NCBI GenBank assembly: GCA_038496445.1
Contig: JALMLS010000486.1
Location: forward strand, 1-64,000
DNA: 64,000 nucleotides
Reading direction: 5' to 3'
Origin: Trichosphaerium sp. ATCC 40318
Taxonomy: Eukaryota; Discosea; Flabellinia; Trichosidae
How positions within the stretch are numbered: position 1 is the first letter of the stretch; each line of letters opens with the position of its first letter. A model generated the notes under the pieces. That model was given only the letters and a program-made list of their open reading frames with translations. It ran no database searches and was not told the DNA's origin. Shown in pieces: positions 1 to 11,350 of the stretch. The translations under genes were made by a program, and so were the position numbers.

Positions 1-214
1 AAATATAATCACTTGTTAGAAAACTGTTAAATGCTTTATTTGTTGAAGCCAGACTAAGCAACGATCTATTGTCCAATATGAAGTCGCCTGATATTAACAT
101 TAGCTTAATACCATTAAGCCAATTATCGAAATACGTGCTCAAGTATTTCATCATTTCGTTGGGTAGTACAACTCCATTATTAGTTTCAAAGCCTTCAGCT
201 TGTCTTTTAATCAT
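1..214 (-). CDS. F-box-like protein, N-terminal part, cut by window edge (left-arm copy)
   Basis: This is the left-arm copy of the gene at 49081-50476. Only the first exon is inside the window: the ATG is complementary to 212-214 and the frame runs to base 1. It encodes about 71 residues ending in a short F-box-like helix (LLSLASTNKAFNSFL). Whether the copy is complete cannot be judged here. The identification rests on the right-arm copy; the F-box match is weak. Confidence 0.55.
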   Translation of the reverse strand, partial: MIKRQAEGFETNNGVVLPNEMMKYLSTYFDNWLNGIKLMLISGDFILDNRSLLSLASTNKAFNSFLTSDYI

Positions 215-620
215 TTTTGAAATATGTTGCGCGCGTGTCGGGGATAAATGAATAACAAGAGCAGGTGTTGATGATGTTACGATTGCTATAAATGAAAATA
301 TTACGCAACTTTGTACCACAGTCTCGTAGATTCAATACTTTTCAAAATCATTGATAGCAAGCACACGATAGAAATGGGCTTAGTAAACATGCTCGCACAA
401 ATACACCTAGATAAATAGCAGTTCATTTCAGATTGCCTTTTAAAAAAGTGTAATTCCGTGTCAAATATTCGGTGAATAATTAGTACATTGTACTACATTT
501 TGAATATCTCTACACTTCACTGCACGTTCCTTCACCATTTCAAAAAAATACTGACTTACGATTTCTGATTTCAATATCTTTTATTTACATGGCACGTTTT
601 AGTGGTGGGTTTCGTTCCGC

Positions 621-2279
621 TCAAGGTTTTGCAGTACACGTCAATTTATGTTTCGGCCTTTTGAAAAAAAAAAGGTAGAAAGTAAAACGAACTTGACTGA
701 ATATTTTGACGTACCATTGCAAGGCTTGGCATTCTCTAGAACAATATCTTAGACTTACATCTAGCACATCTGAAAAGGTCTTGTGACTTGCAACATACAT
801 CACATTGCATTGATAAATCAATATTGAAAAAATTAGGAACAACTTTCATTTCTTTGAAAAAAGTGCCAATGAAAGGATGTGGATGCAATGCACCCTGATC
901 AATAGTCCAAGATTCCCATTTCTTTATAAACTTTGAAAGAAAATTAGGGTCTCTGGCAGCATAATTGCTACGATTTGATACATTTGATAGCTTCTTTACC
1001 ATATCCTTTCTTATAAAAGTCATATGGTACATTTCAACTGAAGACCTGTCAAAAGCGTGAAACTTTTTGTAATTACATATCCGCCTAAAGAAAATATCAG
1101 TGGTCATTCTTAGTCGTGGAACAGTCTCAAACAAAAGGTCTGATGTTGGTTTGCGGTATTTTTTTCCAACTGATAAGAAATCGAGTTAATGTGATTTTAC
1201 CTTGTAGGATCTATTGTCGTAGGGCAAGGATGAGCAAGCCTAAAAGGCATACTTTTGCTCACTTTATAAATGAACGATACCGAGTTTGTTTCGTCCTTTG
1301 GGTGATACTCCCACGTTGGATACTTTGCGAATATGCGCATCCTAGAATGGTTTCAGAAAAGGCCACGAAAAAAACGAAATAACAATAAAGCTTGCAACTA
1401 AAGTTAAAGTGCTCACGTGATTTTTATTAATAAAAACCTATAACTAAAAGAACGATTCAACGTACTTGCAAGTTGTGACATCATAGTCATTCTGTAGTAC
1501 AATAACTTTTGCTCGAGATAGTTCTTCTTCTTTATAATATTCATCAGCATCAAGCGTCATAAAATGTGTACATCCCGCAGCCATACACCTGTTTCAAGAC
1601 AGTGAGTACTTTATATTTAAAAAAAAACCGCTAAACTTTATGTGTTGAAGCACAAAGCACAAATCCATCTTCGATACGAAGATAATGTCAAAAAAAGAAC
1701 AAACAACTTTTCAAACACGTGCCTTAGCCGGCCAAGCTCACGTTTCCATATCTCGTTTATAAATTGATCACCTATGGTACCTGGCGGTCCACCAATATCC
1801 GTTTCTCTACAATTAAAAATAAGCACGGCTGAATGTAAGCTTGAAAAGCAGTGAAATGGTGTCTCAATACGTTATTGGCATTGTTGGCTATTCATTTAAA
1901 GTGCAACCCAGCCAAGAAACCGTACGTTACTTGAGGTGATACCACAGCTGCCTTTTGAGCGTTTGTAAATGTTTTAGGCTCGTAAAACAGTAGTTCGTCC
2001 ACCAAGCCAATATCTTTTAGCCAGTTTAATAGAGAAACTAGTTTAGGGCTCGCCTATAACATATTTGTTAACCAAATCGTCTGTTTTGTCTGAATATTCA
2101 CCTTGTCACCAAAATTTGACGTTGTCTGGTACACAACAACGATGTGTTGAACTTGAGAGCGTATAGACCGAATAGAAGACTCAAGGAGCTCTTCGCAATC
2201 AAATACTGCATTAAAGCGTTAAATTTGCTTAAAAACAGTGCGTACAATTGTAACACGCGCCAAGCTTCATTGCAGCCAT
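621..2279 (-). pseudogene. Glycosyltransferase-MYND fusion, left copy with frameshift
   Basis: Left-arm counterpart of the intact gene at 47002-48665. The start (complement of 2277-2279), introns and glycosyltransferase exons match the right copy, including the DADEYY motif. In the MYND zinc finger, two bases are missing next to position 750 relative to the right copy. The reading frame then leaves the conserved CKSVRYCSREC segment and ends early at 736. The original stop site is still visible at 621-623. The enzyme part could still be made, without the finger's second half and the C-terminal tail. Alternatives are a sequencing error or one defective allele. Confidence 0.75.
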
Positions 2280-2471
2280 CTTTAATTCACTGTTTTATGT
2301 ACCACAAGACTTAACGCGCTGACATTTTATTTACAAACAGTGTTCTACTCAAAAAAAGCTTATTAGGCCATCATTGCATCACCACCTTATTCACCATTCG
2401 CGTGTTTGTAAGGTTATTTTCTTTTCACACTCACTGGCGGTAATTGATATTTCCAGTCATCTAATTGGTTG

Positions 2472-3218
2472 TTAGAAGAAAGAACAATACTCTGCGAAAT
2501 CTACTGCTACCTGAGGTGTGACACCAATAGCATTGCCCCTATAAGCTTGACCTACCATCGCTGTGCGATGTATAGGTTGTTGCTGACGCAACATTTGTTG
2601 TTGTTGTAAAGTACGGTTGCGTCTGTCAGCTAAACGAATAAAATGAGATTTTTCCTAAAAATGGTTTAATTTGACTTGCCCTTTTTCTTGTCGAGTAGTT
2701 GGCGCTCTTCGGTGTAGAGTAACCGCTGCATCAATAAGTCTTCTTCCTCTGCAACACGTCCTTCAAAAGCAAGGAGGCGTTTAGTAATCTCATCTTGAAG
2801 CTCTGTGGTTTTTTTAATCAAATCTTTTGACTTTGTTTCTAATTCTGTGTTCTCCGCTATTTTGAAATATGTGAGTGTTAATGGCGCCTCTATTATACGC
2901 GATACGCACATTTTTTACGCTCTTCATCATCCTTTTCAATAAATATGTGAAATGCTGCTAACCGCTTCCATTTGTCCTTGGGGCGTATGGTAAGTAATAT
3001 AATACAAATAACAAGAGATAATACCTCATTTGACGTGAATGGCGTCTTATAGTCTGGGCTGAACGCATTTTTGACATCTTGATTTATGGCTAGCTTTAAC
3101 CTTCAGGTTTAGCGCATACAAGATTAAATTAAATAACATACTTTCGCTTTTTTGTCTTTTCGGCTTCCTGTGCTACAGTGACGTTCTCAGCCGCATAATT
3201 TTGAGTGGTAGGCTGCAT
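2472..3218 (-). CDS. GLTSCR1/BICRA-domain-like protein (left-arm copy)
   Basis: Mirror copy of 46063-46809. After splicing, an N-terminal segment reads DVKNAFSPDYKTPFTSNED followed by KWKRLAAFHIFIEKDDEE, which resembles the conserved GLTSCR1 region (a 'DYKTPF..ED..RL..H' pattern) of SWI/SNF-associated subunits. A charged helical segment (about 60 residues, Glu/Lys-rich) and a Gln-rich tail follow. It is divergently arranged with RPS18 (about 285 bp between starts), so the two may share a promoter. The last intron is uncertain: a GC-AG intron would join the Gln-rich tail in frame, otherwise the protein stops at 2666. Confidence 0.6.
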
Positions 3219-3503
3219 CTGATCAGTTCTTGCTATAGCAGATAGAAAATGTGCTTTTCGGTTCCCAGAGCTCAGTTACCAACGTTTACGTAGATAACCG
3301 TCTGTTTTTTGAACAATTTAGCAGCAACTGCTTCAAGGGCAAGTGGTGTTCGTTTATAACGCTAATACTTGTATACCAACCTGTTGTAAGGGTAGTAAAG
3401 AGCGCTCTTGGCATAAAAAAAAATCTGGCGCAAAAATATTCAAGATATTTCAGTATTGAATTTTTTGTTTTAGGACGCAACCCACCTCAATATCCGTATC
3501 ACG

Positions 3504-4295
3504 ATGGTACGTTTTACAATACATACCTACAAACGATGTCATCCGTAGTAACGCTCAATTCTAGGCGTCTATTACCTATCCAAATGATCCTGGTTTTACA
3601 TACATTCTACGTATTATGAACACAAACGTAGACGGCAAAAGAAAAGTCGATCACGCCATGACCGCTATCAAGGGTATTGGCTACCGTTTCTCTACTCTCG
3701 CTTGCAAAAAAGGTACGTGCTTCGCTATACACACTATGGGCGCTGCAAAGCGATACTCAGGAAAAACTTGAGGAAATCTGTTGTTCCGGATTGTTTCTTC
3801 GTATTTATGCTTATAAACGCCTAAAACGTATGTAGCTGAGATCGATCTACGCAAACGCGCTGGTGAATTGTCCCAAGAGGAAATTGAAAGGCTTGTAAAC
3901 GTTTTCCAACACCCAAAACAATTTGGTATTCCAAACTGGTTCCTCAACAGACAAAAGGATTTCAGAACTGGTGAATTTTCTCAAGTACTTGTCAATGGTC
4001 TTGATGTAAAAATGAGGTACGCTGTCACTGCAGCTTTTGTTTTTTGGAAGTGTAATTGTAACGCAACGACAAAACGCTTGCCAAATTTAAATAATTTCTA
4101 ATTTACCGCCACGTATATACTCACTACACGCGACAACGAGCTTACTTTGTTTCTTTTAGAGAGGATCTCATTCGCCTTAAAAAAATCCGTGCACACAGAG
4201 GTCTTCGTCATCACTGGCGCCTCCGAGTCCGCGGTCAACGCACAAAAACAACTGGCCGTCGTGGTTCTACCATTGGTTTCCAAAGGAAAAAGTAA
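3504..4295 (+). CDS. RPS18: 40S ribosomal protein S18 (uS13), left-arm copy
   Basis: Cytosolic small-subunit ribosomal protein at the head of the 40S subunit. Four exons: 3504-3506 (the start codon alone), 3565-3712, 3836-4016 and 4160-4295. The joined product is 155 residues, close to the usual 152. Recognisable blocks are [34 protein letters not shown], and the basic end [20 protein letters not shown]. Donors are GTACGT or GTACGC, and exon 2 begins right after a TTCTAG acceptor. The second copy at 44986-45777 looks identical, introns included. Both copies look functional. Confidence 0.95.
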
Positions 4296-4549
4296 AAAAA
4301 TTGATAATAATAAACAGCCGTATATTAATCCTGGCAACCATCTGTTTAACTTTTGTACAGTTTTCTTTAACGTTATGCAACAAAGAAATATGTCACCTTT
4401 TTTTGGCACGAAATTAACGCGGCGTAAAATCTCAATGGCAAACGGCTGTCACAAGGGCTCTCAAAGTAAAGCGCTCGTTTGATAATCGTTGACTTTTTCG
4501 ACGTCACCCTTTTTTTGTTTTTTTGTCAAGCACCTACAACCACAACACA

Positions 4550-5804
4550 ATGTCGAAAAAAGACGTACAACTCAACTTTGCTGAGGATTTCCTCCTCTCC
4601 GGTATTGCTGCCGTAACCTCAAAGACATGCGCTGCTCCAATCGAGCGTGTGAAATTGTTGGTACAAACCCAGGACGAAATGATCAAGTCTGGCCGTCTCC
4701 AGAAACCATACAAAGGTTTGATAGATTGTTTCACTCGTGTAGCCTCAGAGGAAGGTACGTAGGCCACCAGCTATCATTGTAGCTTCATTTGCGAACGAAC
4801 CGAGAACCCAGACTTGATCGAACGCTGGATCGTAAAAAGTCACTAAAAAAACTTTTCTTTCAACCTTTTGATACGCCAAATCGCTAGCAACCTCACTAAA
4901 TCTTTGCTAGGTATTGTTCCTTTCTGGCGTGGAAATTTAGCTAATTGCATTCGCTACTTCCCAACCCAAGCTCTTAACTTCTCCTTCAAGCCTCGCTTTA
5001 AGAAGTTGTTCGGTATGAAGAAAGAGAAATACGGTTACCCACTCTTTATGCTCGGTAACATCCTCTCTGGTGGTTTCGCTGGTACCGCTTCCCTCTTCTT
5101 CGTGTACTCCCTTGATTTCGCTCGTACACGGTACGTACATTCCTCCCAAAACGCTTTTTTTGATTTAATTTACACTTACGTTCCCATTTTCTTTAATAAA
5201 CTCACTTTTCTTGTAGTCTCGCTTCTGACGCAAAGAGCGCAAAGAAGGGCGCTGGTGAACGCCAATTCAACGGCCTTGCCGATGTCTACAAAAAGATCTA
5301 CAAGGCTGATGGTATCCAAGGTCTCTACAGAGGTTTCGGTATCTCATGTGCTGGTATCTTCATCTACCGTGGTTTCTACTTCGGTCTTTACGATTCCGTC
5401 ACTGCCGTTCTTCCTGAGAACATGCAGGGTAACTTCTTCATCAAGTACGTGATTGTCTCGTTTTTCAGTTGTGTTTTGTTTTGAAAATACCTTATTTTTG
5501 CCTCTCTTTTGTATTTATCGGCTAATTTGCCATTAGCTTCGCCATCGGTTGGGTTGTCACCACCACTGCAGGTCTTATGTCCTACCCTGTCGATACCGTT
5601 CGTCGTAGAATGATGATGTCTTCAGGAGAAAAGGTCAAATACAACAGCACCATGGAGTGTGCTCAAGCCATCTTGAAGAACGAAGGTGTCCCATCTTTCT
5701 TCAAAGGAGCTGGCGCCAACGTCCTCCGTGGTGTCGCAGGTGCTGGTGTACTTGCTGGATTCGATGTACTCAAATCCGCCTACATTTCTGCTACTAGATC
5801 TTAA
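4550..5804 (+). CDS. Mitochondrial ADP/ATP carrier (adenine nucleotide translocase), left-arm copy
   Basis: Inner-membrane antiporter exchanging matrix ATP for cytosolic ADP. Four exons: 4550-4754, 4911-5130, 5217-5444 and 5537-5804. The joined protein is about 306 residues, normal for the family, with three mitochondrial-carrier repeats (Px[DE]xx[RK] motifs at PIERVK, SLDFART and PVDTVRR). The RRRMMM signature specific to ADP/ATP carriers is present in the third repeat. All three donors are GTACGT. RPS18 lies about 250 bp upstream on the same strand. The mirror copy at 43477-44731 has the same sequence in every frame I compared. Confidence 0.97.
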
Positions 5805-7816
5805 GTATGCTTTATAAATACTGCTTGACAGTTCCATTAGTACAACTACGGTATACAATTTTAAGTTACAATAAACGGTGCTTCGTCTTTTATTTCGTTC
5901 AGTTATTTGCGAAGCTTGCAAGTTGCCGCGGCCGCTTTGTCGGTTATTTAATTTACTTTCATTGCGTTGTGCAGGTAGTGTAATTGAGTTGTTGAACGAC
6001 CTGACGTCACTGGACATGTGCGACTTATCTTGGCGGCTTGTATGGTTGCCTTTACTTTGTTGGCAGCAACGGTTCACTTCAAGGACCGTTCCAGTTTTCG
6101 GGTATTTTCCGAAACAGCAAAGGTTGGCCATTTAGTTTGCAGATGGGAATGTCATGAAATTGACATTGTTTTTGCACTACATGTTAGTCCAGGATTAGGT
6201 ATTTCTGGTCAGTTTTTGCCTAAAAAAGTCGCGGCCTACCACGGGCCTTTTGTCCTGCAGAGACTTGATATTTTATACAGGCGTACTTTTACTGTGATTT
6301 CCATCATCCATCTTACACCTAGGGAACGTACCTTTATTGTGACGTCCGTCCATCTTGTATCTATAGGGACTAGACCAAACGTACCTTTTAATGTATCCCA
6401 CTGAAGTCCCATGGCCCTTAATAGACACTACACACCTTTGAAGACCTACTCGGATAGTGCACATTAGGTTCTAGAATATAAATGGCTACTTTCGGTCCGT
6501 GGCTGGGTGTCCATTGAAGGACAGATCAGCACCTCTCAGATGCGATCCAGTACAAATAAAAACTGTTCACCTTTTGTCACCGTCAAACTATCCAAAAAAT
6601 AAATAGTGGTTTTTAATATTCCAGGACGATAGCACACACAACATAGAGTATTTTCATGGGGTAAACGCATTGGTGCAATTGATCTAGGTACTGCGGTGGA
6701 TACAAATTTCACAGAAATTTCTATCGAATTCGACAAATATCTTGACAAACGACACAAATATGTGTTGTCATTGAGCACGGTGACCCTCCCGCACACCTTT
6801 ATTTATCATCTACAGTAAAACCTAAAAGACATGAAGTAGAATTGCGGACTAATCTGTTGTGAACCGGCATTTGATACCGTTGATGCTTTTAAACATGGGT
6901 TTCAAGCGAAATCTATTGTTTTCTTGAGGTTTGTTATTCGACTGGAGACGTATTTCGTTGCAATTAGCCATGCTTTGTAAAGTCATCAATGGCGACTATT
7001 GGATCGACTCTATGGCTACGAACGTAAAGACCGCTGTTTTTAGTGAGAGCAAAAACAATATTTGAATATTATTTTCACACCCTTCCAATATTGCACACCA
7101 AGTTAGCAAGGCACGTACCGCTGTTGGCTTTGAGATCCTCCCGCCTGATACAAAATTAGTTTATAAAGCGGGCGTTCACAGTATCCGTATGCCACCCAAC
7201 GCACGAAGGCCTACACGCAGAAGGTATCAAAGGACGCAAGTAAAATACCACCCAGCACTACCCAGAGTAATGCTCCTCATGTTCATGCTACACGTTTGTC
7301 AACCTTACGACGAGGTATGAAGGGATACTTAAATAATAGTTGAAGTTAAGTTCTACGTGCTTACAAATCTTCAACCACAAGAAAAGATGCAATAACGCCC
7401 TGATTTCCAGTGGTGACTTCGCAAAACTATTACAAAGCATGTCATGCGTCTAGTGTAGATGTGACTATAACTCTAACTCATCAGTTCAATAACACACTAT
7501 AAATGATCGTTGTTTCGGCCACTATGTTAATGCGAAGTATACATACCGAACCAAAATGACGTGCACAGCTGTTTTTGACCTAAACGCCACCAAAAAAAGG
7601 ATCAAACGGCGTCTGACGCTATAGTACGCGTTCTTTAATTATTTTAACCCACATGTAATGCGTTTTTGCCAGCTAACACAAAAAAAAAAAAGGTCTATAA
7701 ATGAGAAGATCACGTTTTTTGAAACGGGGTATTAACAAATAGCCTAAAAACAACGTGACTTTATTTTGCCGGTTAACTGTTACATTTTCTTCTTTTGTTG
7801 TTGTTGCTGTAACAGT
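5805..7816. other. Gene-poor stretch of left arm with a few coding-like remnants
   Basis: No convincing gene. The region after the carrier's 3' end (AATAAA-like sequence near 5870) has short open frames in several phases. Two stretches look faintly coding: plus-strand 7090-7320 (an open frame with a basic patch around 7190-7240) and minus-strand 6536-6796, interrupted by a 1-bp indel in the right copy. This part carries more differences between the arms (several SNPs between 6400 and 6900) than the neighbouring genes, consistent with lack of constraint. From about 7345 the sequence matches the leader region of the membrane-protein units. Confidence 0.5.
6281..6400 (+). repeat. Short degenerate tandem repeat, unit about 44 bp
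   Basis: Two and a half units, each opening with a GTAC(C/T)TTTA-like start followed by TGTGA and TCCATCTT and ending in TAGGGA, at about 6283, 6328 and 6378. The mirror copy is near 42881-43000. No function seen. Confidence 0.55.
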
Positions 7817-8195
7817 TTATGCAGCGAGGTGAGCAGGTTGTCTGTTGTCATTAGCAGCTTCTGGTTTGTGTTCATTTTGATTTTGTTTTCTGCTTCCTTC
7901 ATCCTTGCCTGATGGCGGCTTTGTGTCCTTTCTCTTCCCTTTGTTTTTGCCTTTGCCTTTTCCTTTCCCCTGTCCACTTTCACCTTTTGGTTGGCTTGAC
8001 ATTTCGTAGAATATTTGTTCGAATACTGTGCTGTGAGTGGTTGTTGATATTGAATGTATGATTGCAACTATCACGTGAATTTGGTAAACTAATTGATCAC
8101 AACATCTTTATTGTTCGCAACAGCTAGTGTCTTGTTATGATGTACTTCATGCGGAGTTACATTTCTTGGTAGTAAACTTGAATACGTGAATTGGT
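7547..8195. other. Block of about 645 bp present in leader of unit L1 only
   Basis: The leader of L2 runs straight from the segment matching 7546 to the segment matching 8195 (join near 11050-11065). L1 and its mirror R3 have the extra block in between; L2, R1 and R2 lack it. It contains the small Lys/Gly-rich ORF at 7817-8002 on the minus strand. I saw no terminal inverted repeats or target-site duplication at its edges, so insertion versus deletion is open. Confidence 0.65.
7817..8002 (-). CDS. Small Lys/Gly-rich protein (hypothetical), left-arm copy
   Basis: Uninterrupted frame of 61 codons opening with MSSQPKGESG and a (GK)n-type basic stretch, ending ...NRQPAHLAA. It has no known domain and low complexity. 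A CACGTG palindrome lies 70 bp upstream of the start (8072). An overlapping frame is open for longer (7780-8067, Gln/Lys-rich), so the coding frame is not certain. The mirror copy is at 41280-41465. It lies inside the block specific to units L1 and R3. Confidence 0.3.
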   Translation of the reverse strand: MSSQPKGESGQGKGKGKGKNKGKRKDTKPPSGKDEGSRKQNQNEHKPEAANDNRQPAHLAA

Positions 8196-8460
8196 GATGG
8201 TTTGGCTTCCGTTTGGTCATTTGTGTTTGCTCTGGTACTATTGGAAAACTGCCACACTCTTCAACGACGTTTGTTCACTACTATTCAACGGCCTGTCATT
8301 TGTACTAGTAGATTGTTCTTATCTCATCTCACTATTCATTTGTCAGATATTCTGAGTTAATAACAAGACACGTGCTTCAAAGTATTGAATAAGCACGACT
8401 AACTTGCATACAAAAGTTCTAACTATAGTAATTTCTTTTCTTGGGGTTGTGCAGTAACTG

Positions 8461-10191
8461 ATGAATTTGTATCTGTCCTTTTGTGGTTTTTTGGCGCTAT
8501 TATTAATGTGCGGGAGCGCATTGAATCAAGATGTGCCTTCAAAACAGAGCACGATCCTCTTTATTGTTAGTCCTTTTAGTACAACAAAATTTATGTTTTT
8601 AAACGCTAATTTAGTTTCGAAGTTCTTTTAACTAACCTGTATTTCGCCAGGTACAAGACTGCGGCAATGATACAAGTCTCAGTGACAAGGTTGTTTTGGA
8701 AATTATAGAGGGCGACGGATTTAATGTGGAGTGTACTACGGGCGCGGATTTACGGCACAAGAGCGTTGAACCGCTAAACGAATACGGAGCAATAGTGAGT
8801 CGCCTTTTTACCCTTTTTTCTTCCCAAGCCATAGTTTGAATGCATATTTGTTGCGCTTCACGTGGTGACGGCTCACCAAAAAGGAAAAAAGATATTTTTC
8901 TATCCACTGATTTTCATACTTTAGGTAATATCAGAAAGTATTACAAGTCATCACCTAGATGAATCCATTTTTCAACTTGACGTACCCATTTTGTGTTATG
9001 AAGTTTCTCTATACCATCGTATGCAACCTGATTCGTCCGGGGAAAGAGGAGGTAAGTCCTATGAGCCAGTAAAACTAGTTTCGTAACAAAAACAATAGTA
9101 ACGAACAGTTTCACGGACAGTATTACTATAGTCGACTCGGAGAGTATTCTTGCAGCTGGATTTCATGGGAACACGACAGTTCTTAATAAAACATGGAGAT
9201 TAAACTCTATAAACTTGAAGGGGAACCTTTCACAAGGTGGTAGAGTTATTGCAAGAGCAACATTTGCGCCGTACAAACCTTCGTACTTTGTATTTGAAAA
9301 GGTACATATATCACGTGTTTCTGTTGTTCAAATAAATGCAATATTTAACTTGTGTAGGGTGACCAAATGAACTCAGGTCCAGCAGTTAATTGTAGAATTG
9401 GGTTCTTCATTGGCGATGACTCTGGACAGTTTTTGAATGAAAACGGAAAAAAATTGTTACTTGCTGCTGTAAGATACACATTTAATTGTAGTAGTGGTTG
9501 TATAGACGAAAAGCCTTACGAAAACGCTGTATGTAAAGGGGAAGAATGGATTGTCAACAATACTGTAATATTGGGAAACAAGTCAATTGTAATTAATACT
9601 ACTTTGACAATTATCGGAAATCTGGTTGTTGATTCAACAAGTGTCCTTACTATCGAGTCTGGGGCTACAGTTACGTCTCACAATATCCCTTGATATATTT
9701 GAATCGATACTAACATAAATATTTCAGCTGATAGTCACAGGATGTGTAGATTTACAAGGGACTATTATTGTTGATGGCACATTTAACAATGGATCAAACA
9801 TTACATTAGTTTCCATTGAAAACGAAGTATGTGTTAATATAGACAATGTAACAGTGATAACTAAGTCGGGTGATCAATGCGTGAATATAGCAGTGCGAAG
9901 CAAGGCAATATTATTACATTTATGTCTAGACCCAGAACAGGTAAAACAAACCAAAAAACTTAGACTGTTTTTTTTTTCTTACTAGTTTTTTAACAGAATG
10001 GCGACCTTGATGATTCAGGATCCAAGTATTTTATTGCTATTGTTGTAGGCGTTTGTGTATTCATTCTGTTAGTAGCGATGATTTTGATCATAACAAGTTT
10101 ATTCATACCTCGTGTGAGAGAGAAGGTTTTTCCTTTCAGAGCATACAATAAAACAATGGTTGATAAGAATGTAAATGTACAAACAACGTAA
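8461..10191 (+). CDS. Secreted type I membrane protein, unit L1
   Basis: Family not recognised. Seven exons join to about 432 residues. It opens with a signal peptide (FCGFLALLLMCGSALNQ), followed by a Cys-containing ectodomain with many N-glycosylation sequons. Residues about 260-330 have short hydrophobic strands repeated as NLVVDSTSVLTIESGAT and DLQGTIIVDGTF, like a beta-helix. One membrane helix follows (IAIVVGVCVFILLVAMILII), then a basic cytoplasmic tail ending NVQTT. The start is the first ATG before the signal peptide. Its mirror partner is R3 (39176-40821), but the exon at about 9110-9300 differs markedly from R3. A surface receptor or adhesion role is only inference. Confidence 0.75.
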
Positions 10192-11350
10192 TAATAAAAC
10201 TTATAAAGAGCAGTGTTATGGTTACAATATGTTATATAGCGGAGTGAAACTATAGGTTATATTGTTTCGCATTCAACTAGCCAAAACTTCCAAGTTTCCA
10301 CCTGGTGTGGTTGGTGCATGGTAAAGAAAGAAATTCGTATGAAGTTTCTGTTTTGTGATGTTCAGTAGCCTAAATCACGGTCTTTTTCTACCACTGGTTG
10401 AGATTGTAAGGCACAATTCATAGTACTTGTTTGCGGTACAAAAACATCTTATCGGTGATTGATAATCGCAAAGCGAATTCCTAGAAGTGTTGGTTATCAG
10501 TTGCTAATTTTTTTCCAGGTTTTTTTTTCTATTGGCAATATTATTACACAAAGTCACTATAACTTTTATAAGTTCCAAATGTTGTAAACCTTTACTGAGT
10601 ATTTATCCTACATGCATGTGTTTTTACAGCTACCCAGAATATGGTTGAGGTGCTGAAATTTAATGGGAAAACTTTTTGAAAGAAGCAGCTATTATTTTGC
10701 TTCTCTGTATCAACACATCCTCATATTTCGCTATGCTGTCCGCTTCAACGTAAAAATCCTCGTGAAAATTTTTCAAAATTGGTTAATTTTGTGCATTGTA
10801 AACCCAGCCTTAAGTTCTACGTGCTTACAAATCTTCAACCACAAGAAAAGATGCAATAAAACCCGATTGTACGTTCCATAAACCATTACAGATTATTCGT
10901 CATAAGAAGCGTGATTTCAATGGTGACTTCGCAAAACTATTACAAAGCATGTCATGCGTCAGTGCAGGTGTGACTGTAACTCTAACTCATCAGTTCAATA
11001 ACACATTATAAATGATCGTTGTTTTGGCCACTAAGTTTGCGACGTATACATACACCGCATGGTTTGGCTTCCGTATGTTTATTTGTGTTTGCTCTGTGGC
11101 AATTCCACTGTTGGAAAACTGTCATACTTTTCAATGACATTTGTTACATTGAACAGCCTGTCATTTGTACATGTGAACAGTATCCAGTTAGAGGTGAAAG
11201 GAAAGTAGTTGCTATATTGTTCTCATCTCACTGTTCATTTGTCAGATATTCTGAGTTAATAACAAGACACGTGTTTCAAAGTATTGAATAAGTACGACTA
11301 GCTTGCATACAAAAGTTATAATTTCTTTTCTTGGGGTCGTGCAGTAACTG

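Noticed and set aside
5622-6131. 169-codon minus-strand frame across the carrier 3' end
   Set aside because: Mostly antisense to the last carrier exon, with no domain; conservation in the other arm is uninformative because the arms are identical there.
6018-6404. 128-codon plus-strand frame with a signal-peptide-like start
   Set aside because: No domain, part of it is the degenerate 44-bp repeat, and neighbouring frames are similarly open.
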